Source: Megaustenia siamemsis (lineage: Eukaryota > Mollusca > Gastropoda > Stylommatophora > Ariophantidae). Taken from it: 64,000 bases of DNA. Made by a program: the position numbers and the translations under genes. The notes beneath the pieces are model-generated. The model saw only the letters and a list, made by a program, of their open reading frames with translations. It did no database searches and was not told where the DNA came from. The stretch lies in NCBI GenBank assembly GCA_032433765.1, contig JAVIAB010000092.1, positions 34,009,534 through 34,073,533 on the forward strand, given 5' to 3'. Shown here piece by piece: positions 12,140 through 22,745 of the stretch. Position 1 is the first letter of the stretch, and every line of letters begins with the position of its first letter.

Positions 12140-14085
12140 TTTGTCTTTTTTAAACATGGTTAAATACTTATTTCTTCATTTTCACCTGTTTCAAAACATG
12201 TGTTGCTTCTCTATCTAGCCAATTCTGCCTCCAATTTTTGTGTGAATCCACAATTGAGGGGTTTCAATATCCTACCATGTTTTTTTCCCACTTCGTTGAA
12301 AACAGGTTTTCCTGAATTCATGTAAAATTTGTTTTGAGATTAATTAAAGTTAATAACATTGGCACAGCCTGAAGAATTCTTAGAAAATGACAATTCGTGA
12401 AATAAAAAAAAATAATAAAGTACTAAATGTATAGGGCCAGAATATTTTGTTCTAAGAAAACCACAGATTTATTGTAAAGGAAAAGGGAGTAGAAGAGAAT
12501 ATCCACACTAGAACTTTATAGTTCCTTCTTAATTATAGTCTGCCTGGTATCCGCTGACTTAATTGGTATTTGCCTAGTTGTTCGAGCGTGGTGTGCATAC
12601 TCTCTAACGGGCGTTCAACCTTTTTCTAGTCAGTCTAGATTGCTGTCCTGTCTGATGGCGCAAATTTAATTTCCTATGTCCCCCCTGGGTTACCATTCCT
12701 CTTCGCCAAAATAGAATCGTCATCTTTGCGTGAAGAAATTCGTCAACGGTGTGCCCTCCTTGCCCAAGGTCAGTCACATATTTTAGGCGAAGTCTTAGTC
12801 TCCCTTTCATGTCACCAGATTATGGTATAGTTTTATTAGATTGGAACCTTCATCTGTGTTTAGCTTTAGACTGACTTCCGAATCAATGCGCCTGAGTTGC
12901 AGACTCGTTAAACAGAGCTAAATGCATGTGTTATCATGCTTGAAATATCTTGATCTTTTACAATTATGACAATAATATTTTTCTTTGAAAGTTGAGAGTT
13001 ATAAAGTCGAAGAAAAAAATAGTGCAGTATTAAAATAAATATTACATCTAAGAGCAACTATTACACAATTTGATTTGATAAAATATTAGATTTGGAATGA
13101 TTCAAAATGTAAAAATTTCAAGAAAGATCATGTCTATTCGTTATATTTCTTATCTGTTTAAAAAAATGGACTCATAAAGTAAACAGCTCTAGCGTAGAGA
13201 AAAGACCGTACATATACGATTATGAAATTAATACACTAATAAAATAGAACTAGTGAAATGTGTCTGAACTATCTTCACCATTTGTAATACTAAAGAAGGA
13301 GGCTGAGAAGAGCACTCGTCATTGCCTCTGCTGACATCACGAAGGCGCTGATGATATTGCGAATAGAACTGTAACCTAACAAGTGCTAAAAATAACGGTG
13401 TCAGAATATGTTATCGATTGTCCTTGACAAATTCTACCCGCAGAACTTAAGAAAGAAAGAAATCATGCTAGAGTAGCCTTGAATTAGAAGTGAGCGAGAG
13501 GGTCAACTGTATAATTAATACGTTGCTGTTGCTTTTTTTCACAAGATAAACAAATATGTGACTCGATAAGGCATCAACCGTGTCATTTGGAAAATTCGCA
13601 CAAATAGCGTGGAATGAGTGAAAATAATACTATAAATAAATATCCTACTTATAAAACGTTACTGCTTTTCAGAATTCTTTAGGGAACTAAAACTTGGACA
13701 TTCTCTTCAATGTAAATTAAAAACAAAATAGTTTCATGGTTTATTAGTATCCATGTCTGCTACCATTGCAAAGTAATGCATACTAATATTGTAGGGCAAA
13801 GTAAATAAATCAGATGTCCTACGTGCAGTGTTTTCCAGAAGTTAATTCATCATGTTAACACCTAGAGGGGAGCGGGAGGCTAAATTGGACATAAAATGAA
13901 AAGTCAAGACCAGCATTTCCAAATGCATTGCGTCTTTATGGATTAGAACCGACTTGTGGGTATACCACGCTTTGATACAAAGGTGCCTGCAAGGAGCTTG
14001 CCGCCGGAGCTACAGAGTTTAGTGTTCTGTACACACCGTGAGCTGTGTTTTTTAAAATCCGGATCGTATTTCGATCTTTTGTTTG
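12140..14085. other. Unassigned DNA
   Basis: AT-rich sequence with no recognisable domain or clear repeat. The 68-residue minus-strand frame at 12604-12810 is basic but has no known motif. Confidence 0.45.
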
Positions 14086-14089
14086 CTTA

Positions 14090-14345
14090 TGATGAATAAT
14101 GATATCGTATGACGAAGGACAATTCGGCTGTGTTAACTTTTGGTGCTGCTACGCCTTATGTCTTTTGAAGTGTGCTGTGGCTGCTATGATCGGAACTGCA
14201 GCTGCCTTTCTTTTTTTGGATCCTTCAATGAGATAAGAGGTTAATTCGGATGATTCCACTGGCACTGGCGGTTGAGCAATTATGGATTTTAATCCGTTTG
14301 CAGTATACTGGCGACTTTCCATTAACTACAACTACTGCAAATTCA
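14090..14345 (-). repeat. Dispersed repeat R1, copy 1
   Basis: On the minus strand this segment aligns by eye with 39230-39500 read on the plus strand. Shared blocks include the AAACGAATTAAAATCCAT-type sequence, the CAACCGCC and TGCCAGTG blocks, and a distal CATACGATATCAT block. Both copies keep a peptide of the form CKRIKIH(D/N)C...SAIIRI in one frame, so R1 may be a remnant of coding DNA from a mobile element. The element type is unknown. Confidence 0.7.
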
Positions 14346-14354
14346 ATGTATGTC

Positions 14355-14655
14355 ATCTAGAGACTTCTGGCGAAATCCCTAGAGACTAGGGACTGAATTT
14401 TGTGTGTTAATCCGTTTTTTCCCTGGCAACCGTTTGCACGGGAGTCCCGTGCCGCACAAGCAGATAACTCCATCTTCTAAGGTACTCATATTTTTCCCGT
14501 CGATGAGTAATTGACTTTTCAAGCCGGGCCACGCTGCTGAGACCAGGGGTGGTTGCCGCAGAGAAAAAAAATCTAAATCAGATTCATCCGAGATTTGAAC
14601 TCACAACTTCTCTGTATCGAGACCGACGTCTTGGCTCGAGACCAACCAGACCCCC
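14355..14655 (-). mobile_element. SINE-2 copy, minus strand
   Basis: The reverse complement matches the SINE-2 at 20800-21168. It has a tRNA-like head containing TGGTTGGTCTCGAG and a box B-like GAGTTCAAATCTC. The body includes the AACCACCCCTGGTCTCAGCA-type segment, CATCGACGGGAAAAATATGA and the GATGGAGTTATCTGCTTGTG-type segment, ending at the 'CCCTAGAGACT' region. It lies directly beside the R1 repeat. Confidence 0.8.
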
Positions 14656-14899
14656 ACAAGTGAAGTGGAAGAAAAGTAAATTGAAGCAATGACTGATTAT
14701 ACATGATAATTTACAAATGAAAAACCGGAAATAAATCATCACGTGCTGTGCAAACGAGCGTTGGTGATCATGTCTCACAACGTTTTTATCTGTTCAGTTG
14801 TTTAACATTTCTGTTTTTTTACTGAGAGTTAAACCATTTTTTTTAACTGTCTGGTAAATTCTCTTATTGAAGGATAGATGAGAACTTATTGACTGGGCA

Positions 14900-17075
14900 A
14901 GAATACACAACATGATGATAGGAAACACCTGGTTTAAGCAACATCCAAGACGTCTGTGGACATGGAAAAGCTCGGGGGACAAGGCACGTAATCAAATTGA
15001 TTATATAACGATAAGCAATAGATTTAGAAACAGTCTGGTGTGTGTGAAAACTAGACCAGGGGCAGATTGCAATAGTGATCATGTACCAGTTGTGGGAAAG
15101 CTTAGAGTAAAATAAAAATCAACAAAACGAGCCTCATTTAACATGAAGTTAAATTTAGGTTTACTAAAATCAGACAAGAAGCTGCAAGACAAATATAAAA
15201 TCACAATTCAGAACCGGTACAATGCAATAGAGAAGATACAAAGCATTGATGAACAGTGGGAAATGCTACAAGAATCAATGCAACAAACATCAAAAGAGTT
15301 CATACCACCAGTGAGGACAAATTCAAGAAAGAAATGGATGACAGATGACATTTTGCAGCTAATGGATATAAGAAGAAGAAATAAAGAAAATAAAGATGAG
15401 TATAAAAGATTAGATAAAGAAATTGTAGTAAAATGCATTGAAGCAAAAGAAGCATGGCTAAAAAAGAGATGCAAAGAGATTGAAATGCAACAAAAAGGAG
15501 ATGCTAAAGCTATATACAAGCAAATTGAGGAATTAACAGGAAGAAAAACGCAATCAAAAACTGGACGTCTAAGATCAAAGGAAGGAGAACTGTTGATTGA
15601 TCAAGAAAACATAAGGGAACGATGGACAGAATACATTAAAGATCTTTATAATGATGAACGGACGGAAGTAAATGTTAAGGATAATGGAGAAGGATCAGAA
15701 ATACTCAAAGAAGAAGTTGAAGACTTGCGCAATATGAAAGCAGGCAAAGCTCCTGGACCAGATAATATAAGTAAAGAAGAGTTTGAAGCCATTGGTGATT
15801 TTGAAATAGAAATAATAACACAAATATTGAATGATATATGCAACAGCGGATATATACCAGACGACATGCTCAAATCAATCCTCATAGCCCTACCAAAGAA
15901 ATCGGTTGCGATTGAATGCGATGATCATCACACATTTATATCTTAAGATCTTTAGTAGAGAGAGCCATAGAGATGAAAAGAGATCTATACCTATGTTTCA
16001 TAGATTACACCAAGGCAATTGACAAAGTAAAGCATCAAGAAATAATCACAATTTTAGAAAGCATAAACGTAGACAGCAAAGATCTAAGAATAATAAAGAA
16101 CATGTACTGGCAACAAACAGCGGCCATAAGAACTGGAAACCAGTTGGGAATGTTTCAACAAATAAAACAGGGTGTTAGACAAGGATATGTGCTGTCACCA
16201 GATTTGTTTAATATTTATAGTGAGATTGTTTTAAGATCCATAAGGGGCATGCCTGGAGTAACAATCGGAGGTCATAATATAAATAATCTAATGTATGCTG
16301 ATGATACAGTCTTAATCGCTAAGAGTGAAAATGAGTTATAAGAAATGTTGGACATTATAGTGAAAGAAAGCAAAAATAAAGGACTCAGCCTTAATAGCAA
16401 AAAGACGGAGGTAATGGTAACAACAAAGAAAAGGACATCCCCTTAGTGCAAAATAAAGACAAGTGGAACAATATTAAAACAGGTAAATGAATTTAAATAT
16501 TTGGGAACTTTATTAACTTCAGACGGAAGATGTACAAAAGAGGTGAGATGCAGAATGGCTCAGGCAAAAGCAGCTTTCCAAAAAATAAGGAAGATACTCT
16601 GCAATCCATTTTTGACAATAGAAATAAGAAAAAGAGTTCTTAAATGTTACATAGAGCCAGTCTTAACATATGGATGCGAATCATGGACAATAGAAAAACA
16701 GGCAAGAAAATCACTGGAGTCTGTAGAAATGTGGTTTTACAGAAGAGTGTTGAGAATACCATGGACAGCTAAGAAGAGTAATGAAGATGTTCTGGGAGCG
16801 GTCAAAGCAAAAAGAAAGCTAATTTCTAATATTAGGAAGAAACAATCGTCATATTTTTGGCCATGTAATGAGAACAACTGGAATATATTGTAACAACTGG
16901 AAACGTTTAGGAACGATGAGATAGAGGGAAGCAAAGAGAAAAAATAACAGACAGCTTAAGAGAATGGCTTGGCAGAAGGTCAACAACAGAAATGATAAAT
17001 AGCTGCCGAATTCGAAAGTTATGGAGAGGCATGATCACCTACGCCAGAAGGCCCGGTACTTGATGATGATGATGG
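14900..17075 (+). mobile_element. RTE-B copy 1: endonuclease end, reverse transcriptase and 3' tail, broken
   Basis: The fragment starts in the C-terminal part of an APE-type endonuclease: QIDYITISNRFRN and TRPGADCNSDHVPV near 14993-15090, the 'GADCxSDH' signature of RTE-type elements. A long basic linker follows (15143-15720), then RT entry motif KAGKAPGPDNISKEEF and ILNDICNSGYIPDDM. At about 15930 roughly 130 bp are missing relative to copy 2, which shifts the frame. RT continues at 15973 with FIDYTKAIDKV, QGVRQGYVLSPDLF and MYADDTVLIAKS, has a stop at 16339, and goes on with YLGTLLTSDGRC and WFYRRVLRIPW to about 16890. The 3' end is CCCGGTACTTGATGATGATG. Not functional as it stands. Confidence 0.92.
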
Positions 17076-17400
17076 TAAATTCTCCCTCCTTTTCACTCTT
17101 TCTCTTCTTAATTCTATTTATTAGGTTTTCACAATGTATTTCAGTTTTTTCTTTCTCATTATGTGCCCACACAATTATGAATACTTCAGCTAGTTGATTG
17201 GTAACAAGCTCTCAGGACGCCTTTACTCTTAACTGTCCATGTCTTTACATCCTTCTTTGAAACAAAACTTCTGTAACCTCCGACCGTTTTCTTGTCTGTT
17301 GCTCGATTATCTTGAATTGACTTCCATATGTCAATAATTTACGAACATAACATTGAAAGAACATTTTTTCTTTAACTTCCTTATCAAAGGTATAATAGAA
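17076..17400 (-). mobile_element. Degraded RTE-like fragment, minus strand
   Basis: On the minus strand a partly open frame (17245-17463) reads KMFFQCYVRKLLTYGSQ and then FQRRM, following the usual 'KRVLKCYIxPVLTYGCE ... FYRRxLRI' order of RTE-type C-terminal regions. It meets RTE-B copy 1 tail to tail at 17075. Confidence 0.6.
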
Positions 17401-18395
17401 CAAAGAAGTATGTGTTAGCACTCGGAAAAATTGACAGACAGAAAAATTATCAAAGGTATGCATGATATCTTTTTTTCAGTTTTTGGAAGGTAGAAAAAAT
17501 ATTCAACACAGATGGACAAAATCTTGACATCTGCAATAGCAAAAAAAAAAAAAAAATAGATAACCAGAACAAAATGTAATATATAAATATATACTAAAGA
17601 GCACATGTAAGGTTTTGAAAGATTGATGACAGCACATCAGTTTAACAAAGAAGTCAGCAACGGGTACAAACCTAAGGATCGAAAACAATTGATACGCGTT
17701 GAATTACCACACATGACCCCTACAGGGGATAATTGACCTTTAAGGTGACATGGCACTGCCAATTCTAATTCAGGGTTACCAAGAGGGGATAAAGGTGCAC
17801 GACAAAATAGAAACATGCTGTAAATAGTGAGGCATGTCGAAGGTAAAATCGCTAACATTATTACGTATAAACATATAGAAGCACGCAAGCACATATTCTA
17901 TTGAAATATATAGATATCGAGAATCTTCATCATCGTTCCCTGTTAAGTTTTTTAAAATTTCATTTCTGCTATTATAAGACATCTACTTGTCTTTATCTTA
18001 CTCCTGAAAGGATACTAACTGGGCGTAGGCGGGTTGTGTTGTTGTTTACGATAAGCTGTTTTTCCCCCTTTATACCCATCTATCTTTTGTGGGTATAGGA
18101 TTTCCTTCCTTCTTGGATCGCTGTCCGCTTGACCTGGCTAGCTAGTCTGCTTTCAGAGGCACCGGAAAGAGGTGGAGTATTGTGATTAGCTGTCGCCGCT
18201 AGTTATAATGTAATAAATCAGCTATGACTTTCTGACCACTTTCAGCCCAGATGATGTTGAACCTCCTGCTCATTCTATAGTGTGGTAAACATCGATGACG
18301 GATGACAGTGATACGCTGCACGCAGTCTCCAGTTCACCCAGAGTGACGAAGAACATATACCTTAATGATTTATAATATGCGTGTGTTTCAAACAA
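17401..18395. other. Unassigned DNA
   Basis: No recognisable gene or element. A 15-base A-run is at about 17540-17555. Confidence 0.45.
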
Positions 18396-18399
18396 TCAT

Positions 18400-18720
18400 C
18401 ATCATTACCATCATCATAATCAAGTATACCGCCTCTCTATGGCGTGAATGATCAAACTCTCCACAATAATATAATCTCTACAGCTAATTATCATTAATGC
18501 TTTTATTTTCCCATCAAACCACTATGTAAAGCAATTCTGTATCTTTTCTCTAAGTTTTACCATATCTCTTCTTTCCTCAATAGTTCTTGTTGTCACCATA
18601 TATTTCAGCTGGTCCCTTCTCATAACAAGACCCAAAAGTGATGATTGTTTCCTCTAGACATTGTAAATTTTGGTTCAACCACTTTTTATAATATCCGTAT
18701 CACTCTTTTGTGTTGCTCAT
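18400..18720 (-). mobile_element. RTE-B-like relic, minus strand
   Basis: The minus strand reads MRRDQLKYMVTT and IEERRDM, matching the MRREQLEYIVTTGKIEGRRD segment of RTE-B. The element end lies at CATCATCATAATCAAGTATA (18408-18427), the reverse complement of a degraded GGTACTTGATGATGATG tail. Confidence 0.7.
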
Positions 18721-18749
18721 TCTAATCTCAATATTGAGTTATTGAGTTA

Positions 18750-19135
18750 TTTGTGGGTCATCATCATTGCACTCCGCACATTCCCATAGGTCCTTAGATC
18801 CCCTTCTCAGTAAGTCCCGCCGTGTTCAGCGACTGACGACTCCAGTTCTGTGTTGGTTGATAAGTCTTCTTATACGCCAACTAAGTTTCTCGTTTCTGGC
18901 GGTGCCCATCTTAACTCCCATCTCTTCATCCAAAGGAGTGACGTGGACTCATGGTTGTCGAAGTCATGTGCCCTTTCCACATCTCGGAGGGCATTGATGA
19001 CGTCGGCACGATCCATTGATTGACTGTCTTTAACGATAGCACAGCTAGCCAACCTGTCCGCTCTTTCATTTCCCGTACTGCCGCATGTCCTGGAACGTAG
19101 ACAAAGGTGACCCTACGTAATTTTGACATATGCAA
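18750..19135 (-). mobile_element. LINE-I fragment: RNase H end, minus strand
   Basis: The minus-strand frame has RRVTFVYVPGHAAVREMKER followed by frame-shifted SIGCP-like and LRNVERAHD segments. It matches the RNase H C-terminus of LINE-I at 29230-29570 (KVTFVYVPGHAGVRGNERAD). It covers the last part of that element only and has lost its frame after PGHA. Confidence 0.85.
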
Positions 19136-19139
19136 TGAC

Positions 19140-19550
19140 TCTCACCTTTCTTTTTCATTCCTTCCTCATTTTTCTTTCAACGTCGAAGAAAGATATAGTT
19201 TATCATCTATTGCTAATCTTTTGGTTTCTCCTGTTGTTATGTTTTCTAGTTTTTCTAATATTCCATCAATCCATCTTTCTAGTGTTTGGCCCTTGGGTCT
19301 GGTATTCTTGCAACATTTATTGAAGGTTGGTTGTGTTTTGATCTTTCTGTCGCATCACTTGACCAAACAATTTTGTAAGTTTTTGTCTCTTTTATGTATT
19401 CATTGGCGGAAATTATTCCTATTTTTCATTTCATGATTTCCGACTTTATCTGAGGTTATTTACTGTCATGTGAACACAATTCATCGAGGTTATTTTTCCT
19501 ATTGTTCTTGAGTCTAGAGTCTAGGTCTGGCATTGGTAGCACAACGTTGG
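19140..19550 (-). mobile_element. LINE-D 3' end, minus strand
   Basis: The minus strand matches the LINE-D copies at 21195-21590, 36561-36990 and 61480-61920. Shared landmarks on the plus strand are TTTCTTTTTCATTCCTTCCT, ACGTCGAAGAAAGATATA, TTGGCCCTTGGGTCTGGTAT and TCACTTGACCAAACAATTTT. It contains the degraded C-terminal 'WFGHV' area of the polyprotein. Confidence 0.75.
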
Positions 19551-19554
19551 GATG

Positions 19555-19795
19555 ACGATATTACATTCTTCTATAAAGCCACATTTCTGTGTTATTTGTT
19601 GTCCAGTAGTAAAGGAATCCCATCGCTATGTTGACTGGCTCCACATAACACCAGAGAATTCTTTTCCTTATTTCCATTTTTTTAAAAATACAGTGCAAAA
19701 ATATCTATCTTATTTTTTGGAATACCACTTTTGTCTGAGCAATTTTACACATCACCTGCATTGTACATTTGACAATCAAACATCTTTTTCTTTAT
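19555..19795 (-). mobile_element. RTE-B relic, minus strand
   Basis: Plus-strand landmarks AAAGCCACATTTCT, TGGCTCCACATAACA and TTTTGTCTGAGCAATTTT correspond to AAACCACATTTCT, TGGCTCTACATAACA and TTTTGCCTGAGCAATTCT in the better preserved minus-strand RTE-B at 59770-59960. No open frame survives. Confidence 0.7.
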
Positions 19796-19799
19796 TAAT

Positions 19800-20790
19800 T
19801 TTACGACTATTAGTTTATTACTAATTTCTAGTCATATTAAGTGTGCACTTCAAAATAATATTTGAATAAGGTGTCATTCTCTGCTGATGAATTCTTTTGT
19901 GTGAAGTAAATACTATCTTATTACCAACATAAACATATTGTACTAGACCGTTGCATTTAGACCTGGGGTAATTAGTAGTAATCATCTCGGTTATTACTTC
20001 TAGATGTTACTTTTTCTTTAATAACTGTATCGAATGACAAATCATTTAATAAACAACACACAATGAAAGAATACACAATACATACTTAGGTGTCAATGCC
20101 TATTTATCAATCGTTTATTACAATCCATATTTACTCCATCGTTAATCAATTTCCCGTTTAGATTATATTTGAAACTACATTTTTTCAACAGCTGAAGGTG
20201 ACTTGAAGTTGAATCTCCCTTTATCTCCTAACAAGAACACTTGAGAAGCCTCAACATTTTTTCTCGTTTAAAAGCTCCTCCTATGTTAGAAATGTCAAAG
20301 TTAGTGTGTCAGCTTTTCAGTTGGGAATATTCATGAGACTGATAGTAGGACCAAAAGAAATCCCCAAAGGTCTTAATCATTCCCTGATATTGTATTTCTC
20401 TGTTTTATATCATCCAAGTAATGAATTCCAAATTTAAAAAAAAAATAATTCTTCTAAAACTTTACAATGGATCTGCGGACAAAGGTAACCGTCAGGAGGA
20501 ATAATGGATGATTGACAACGTACCATTACATTAAGCCGAAATGTGAATAGGTCTGTTTGAACAAGATGGATAAGCTAGAAGGTAACACTACTAGCTTAAT
20601 CAAGTCTGATTATTGTTTCCAGTTGTAGGATGCCCAAGCAGATTCAGAAACAAATCACGAAAAATGAATTACAGTTGAAGTATTACATTGTACAAAATGA
20701 AGACGGGGGCATGTTGCGATAAAGAAAAAAAAGTGAGGAAATTATTTGAGATTTTATAATGTATAGTTTTTTTTTCTCTCTCTAAAATCA
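19800..20790. other. Unassigned DNA
   Basis: AT-rich DNA with no recognisable coding region, array or element. Confidence 0.45.
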
Positions 20791-20794
20791 CCAT

Positions 20795-21121
20795 ACTGGT
20801 TGGTAATGTGGTACTGGTTGGTCTCGAGGCAAGATGCTGGCCTCGAGACAGAGAGGTTGTGGGTTCGAATCCCGACACCATCAGTAGGGATTTCTATTTA
20901 TGATTTCTTTCTGCAGCAACAACCCCTGGTCTCACTAGCGAGGCCTGGCTTGAGACGTCAATAACTCATCGACGGAAAAATTATGAGTAACTCAGAAGAT
21001 GGAGTTTTCTGCTTGTGCGGCGAAGGACCCCTGTGCAAAAACTGATCAACACGCAAAATTCAGTTTCTGATCTCCAGGGACTTCGTCAGAGGTAAAATAA
21101 AAAAAGCTGTCAAAAGCAAAA

Positions 21122-21168
<47 letters not shown>
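20795..21168 (+). mobile_element. SINE-2 with a long poly(A) tail
   Basis: The tRNA-like head runs from about 20810 to 20880. It contains GGTCTCGAGGCAAGATGCTG and a perfect box B, GGTTCGAATCC, at 20863-20873, and the long variable arm suggests a class II (Leu/Ser-type) tRNA source. The body carries CAACAACCCCTGGTCTCACT, CATCGACGGAAAAATTATGA and the GATGGAGTTTTCTGCTTGTG segment. The copy ends in an uninterrupted A-run of about 46 bases (21123-21168). A tail this long and pure suggests a fairly young copy or later expansion. No clear target-site duplication was found. Other copy: 14355-14655, minus. Confidence 0.85.
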
Positions 21169-21170
<2 letters not shown>

Positions 21171-21194
21171 CACCGTACAATGCAGTTTAGTATT

Positions 21195-21590
21195 TATTGT
21201 ATCCATTCAATCTATTCTACTGAGATGAAATGCGTCAGACGAATGACAGGAACCAGCCTGAGAGATATGATCAGAAATGAAGAACTGAGAAACAAGCTAG
21301 GAATAGCCCTCGCCATAGAATATATAAAGAAATAACAGATCAAATGGTTTGGCCACGTGTCAAGGCAGACATATCAAAACACAACACAACGAGCCTCAAT
21401 AAACGTTGCGGGAATACCAGATCCAAGGGTCGATAACGGAAAAAAAGATGAATCGATTGAATATTAGACGCACTAGGAAACATAACAGCAGCAGAGGCGA
21501 ACAGAAGTGCTAAAGACCACACAGTATATCTCCCTTCGAAAGGCAAATGAAGAAGGAAAGAAGCAGAAAGAAGAAGAATTAAATCTATAG
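21195..21590 (+). mobile_element. LINE-D 3' end, plus strand
   Basis: The frame reads STEMKCVRRMTGTSLRDMI and NKLGIALAIEYI, then a stop, then QIKWFGHVSRQ, and later VAGIPDPR. This is the C-terminal region of a LINE polyprotein with its 'KxxRRxxG...RD.IRNE...LxWFGHVxR' order. The 3' end is a GAAGAA-rich tail near 21550-21580, unlike the GATGAT tails of RTE-A and RTE-B. Confidence 0.85.
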
Positions 21591-21894
21591 AATCATATAC
21601 GTTTACAATAATATATTCGAAATCTGGTAGAAGACAGTAGCACATTGAGAAGAAATATAAGAATATGTTCGCATAGTATTTGAAAATAAAATGCTGTCAA
21701 AGACGGAATAGAACAACTTGATAGTAAACAAGTACCGTCTACGACATAAATCTTGTAAGTTCAGATAGTTGTCAATCAAAGAGCTGCACAATGAGTCATA
21801 GAAGAAGTTTTTTGACTAGCATTTGCTACCGCAAATTGACATCTCACTTCCGTGATAGTAAAATAGGATGTACAATATTTTTTTTATTATATAG

Positions 21895-21960
21895 TAATTG
21901 TATTATATTGTATTGTATTGTATTGTATTGTATTGTATTGTATTGTATTGTATTGTATCG
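21895..21960. repeat. Pentanucleotide microsatellite (TTGTA)n
   Basis: About 12 units of TTGTA in a row. Confidence 0.95.
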
Positions 21961-21999
21961 TAGTCTACTTGTATTGCATTCTATGTGATTTTATTTTAT

Positions 22000-22281
22000 T
22001 ATATAACATTATAGGAGCAGCGATAGCTCAGTGGTTAGTGAACTGGACTACAAAGGACAAGAGGTAGAGTTCGATCCCAACCGACGGCTAGCGGGTTCAC
22101 CCAGCCTTAAATGGGTACTGGATTTTTTTCTGGGAAAGTAAAGCGGCACGGGCGTAATACCGACCACATTACCCCAAAAATCATGTGTCGAAGGTCTGTA
22201 AAATTTATGGTCACTAACGCCATATTCCCTATACACCACTTGGCGTGACGGGGGCTCTTAACTTTACTATATAGCATTATA
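22000..22281 (+). mobile_element. SINE-1, monomeric copy with 14-bp target-site duplication
   Basis: The insertion is 22014-22267. It is flanked by TATATAACATTATA (22000-22013) and TATATAGCATTATA (22268-22281), one mismatch in 14. It has the same tRNA-like head and body as the copy at 7565. The acceptor-stem 3' half has decayed to CGGCTAG. It ends at GGCGTGACGGGGGCTC and a short T/A tail. Confidence 0.9.
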
Positions 22282-22304
22282 AGCACTAAATCAATATACA
22301 AATA

Positions 22305-22745
22305 TGGTGGGGGTGGGGGACAGTCTAGAGGTAAGACGTCAGCATCTGGACATAAAGGTCTCGGTTTCAATTCCATCAGTGGCAATTTTTATAAAAAATA
22401 TAGAATAATACAATAATAATAAAGGAAATTGAATCAGTGTCTACTTAGTGCTTTACCCACTTTGGTCTCTGGGTAGTAGGATCAGATGTCTAGCCCTCTT
22501 GAATAACGGCAAAAAAGAATTGTGCATTAGTGCACATTAAATATATTTTGGTAGTTAAAATTCGAAAAAAGTAGGCTAGAATAATGGCCACTGCCCAAGT
22601 CAAATTGTCAGCAAAAATCAGTGATTTCGCACCGTGCCACGGAGTTCGAGCACTTGGGTCAGAGTTCACCTCTGAGATTTACGATATTTGGAGGTGAAAA
22701 TCAGAGCACTTATTGATGCGTCCGATATGAGGTGATGATGAACCT
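22305..22745 (+). mobile_element. SINE-4 copy 1: tRNA-like head plus R2 body
   Basis: A tRNA-like head at about 22315-22385 contains AGTCTAGAGGTAAGACG and a box B-like GGTTTCAATTCC. The body has the landmarks GATCAGATGTCTAGCCCTCT, TGAATAACGG and CACGGAGTTCGAGCACTTGG. These blocks recur on the minus strand at 42075-42370 and partly on the plus strand at 60855-61010, which shows it is a dispersed element. The boundaries are approximate and no target-site duplication was identified. Confidence 0.7.
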
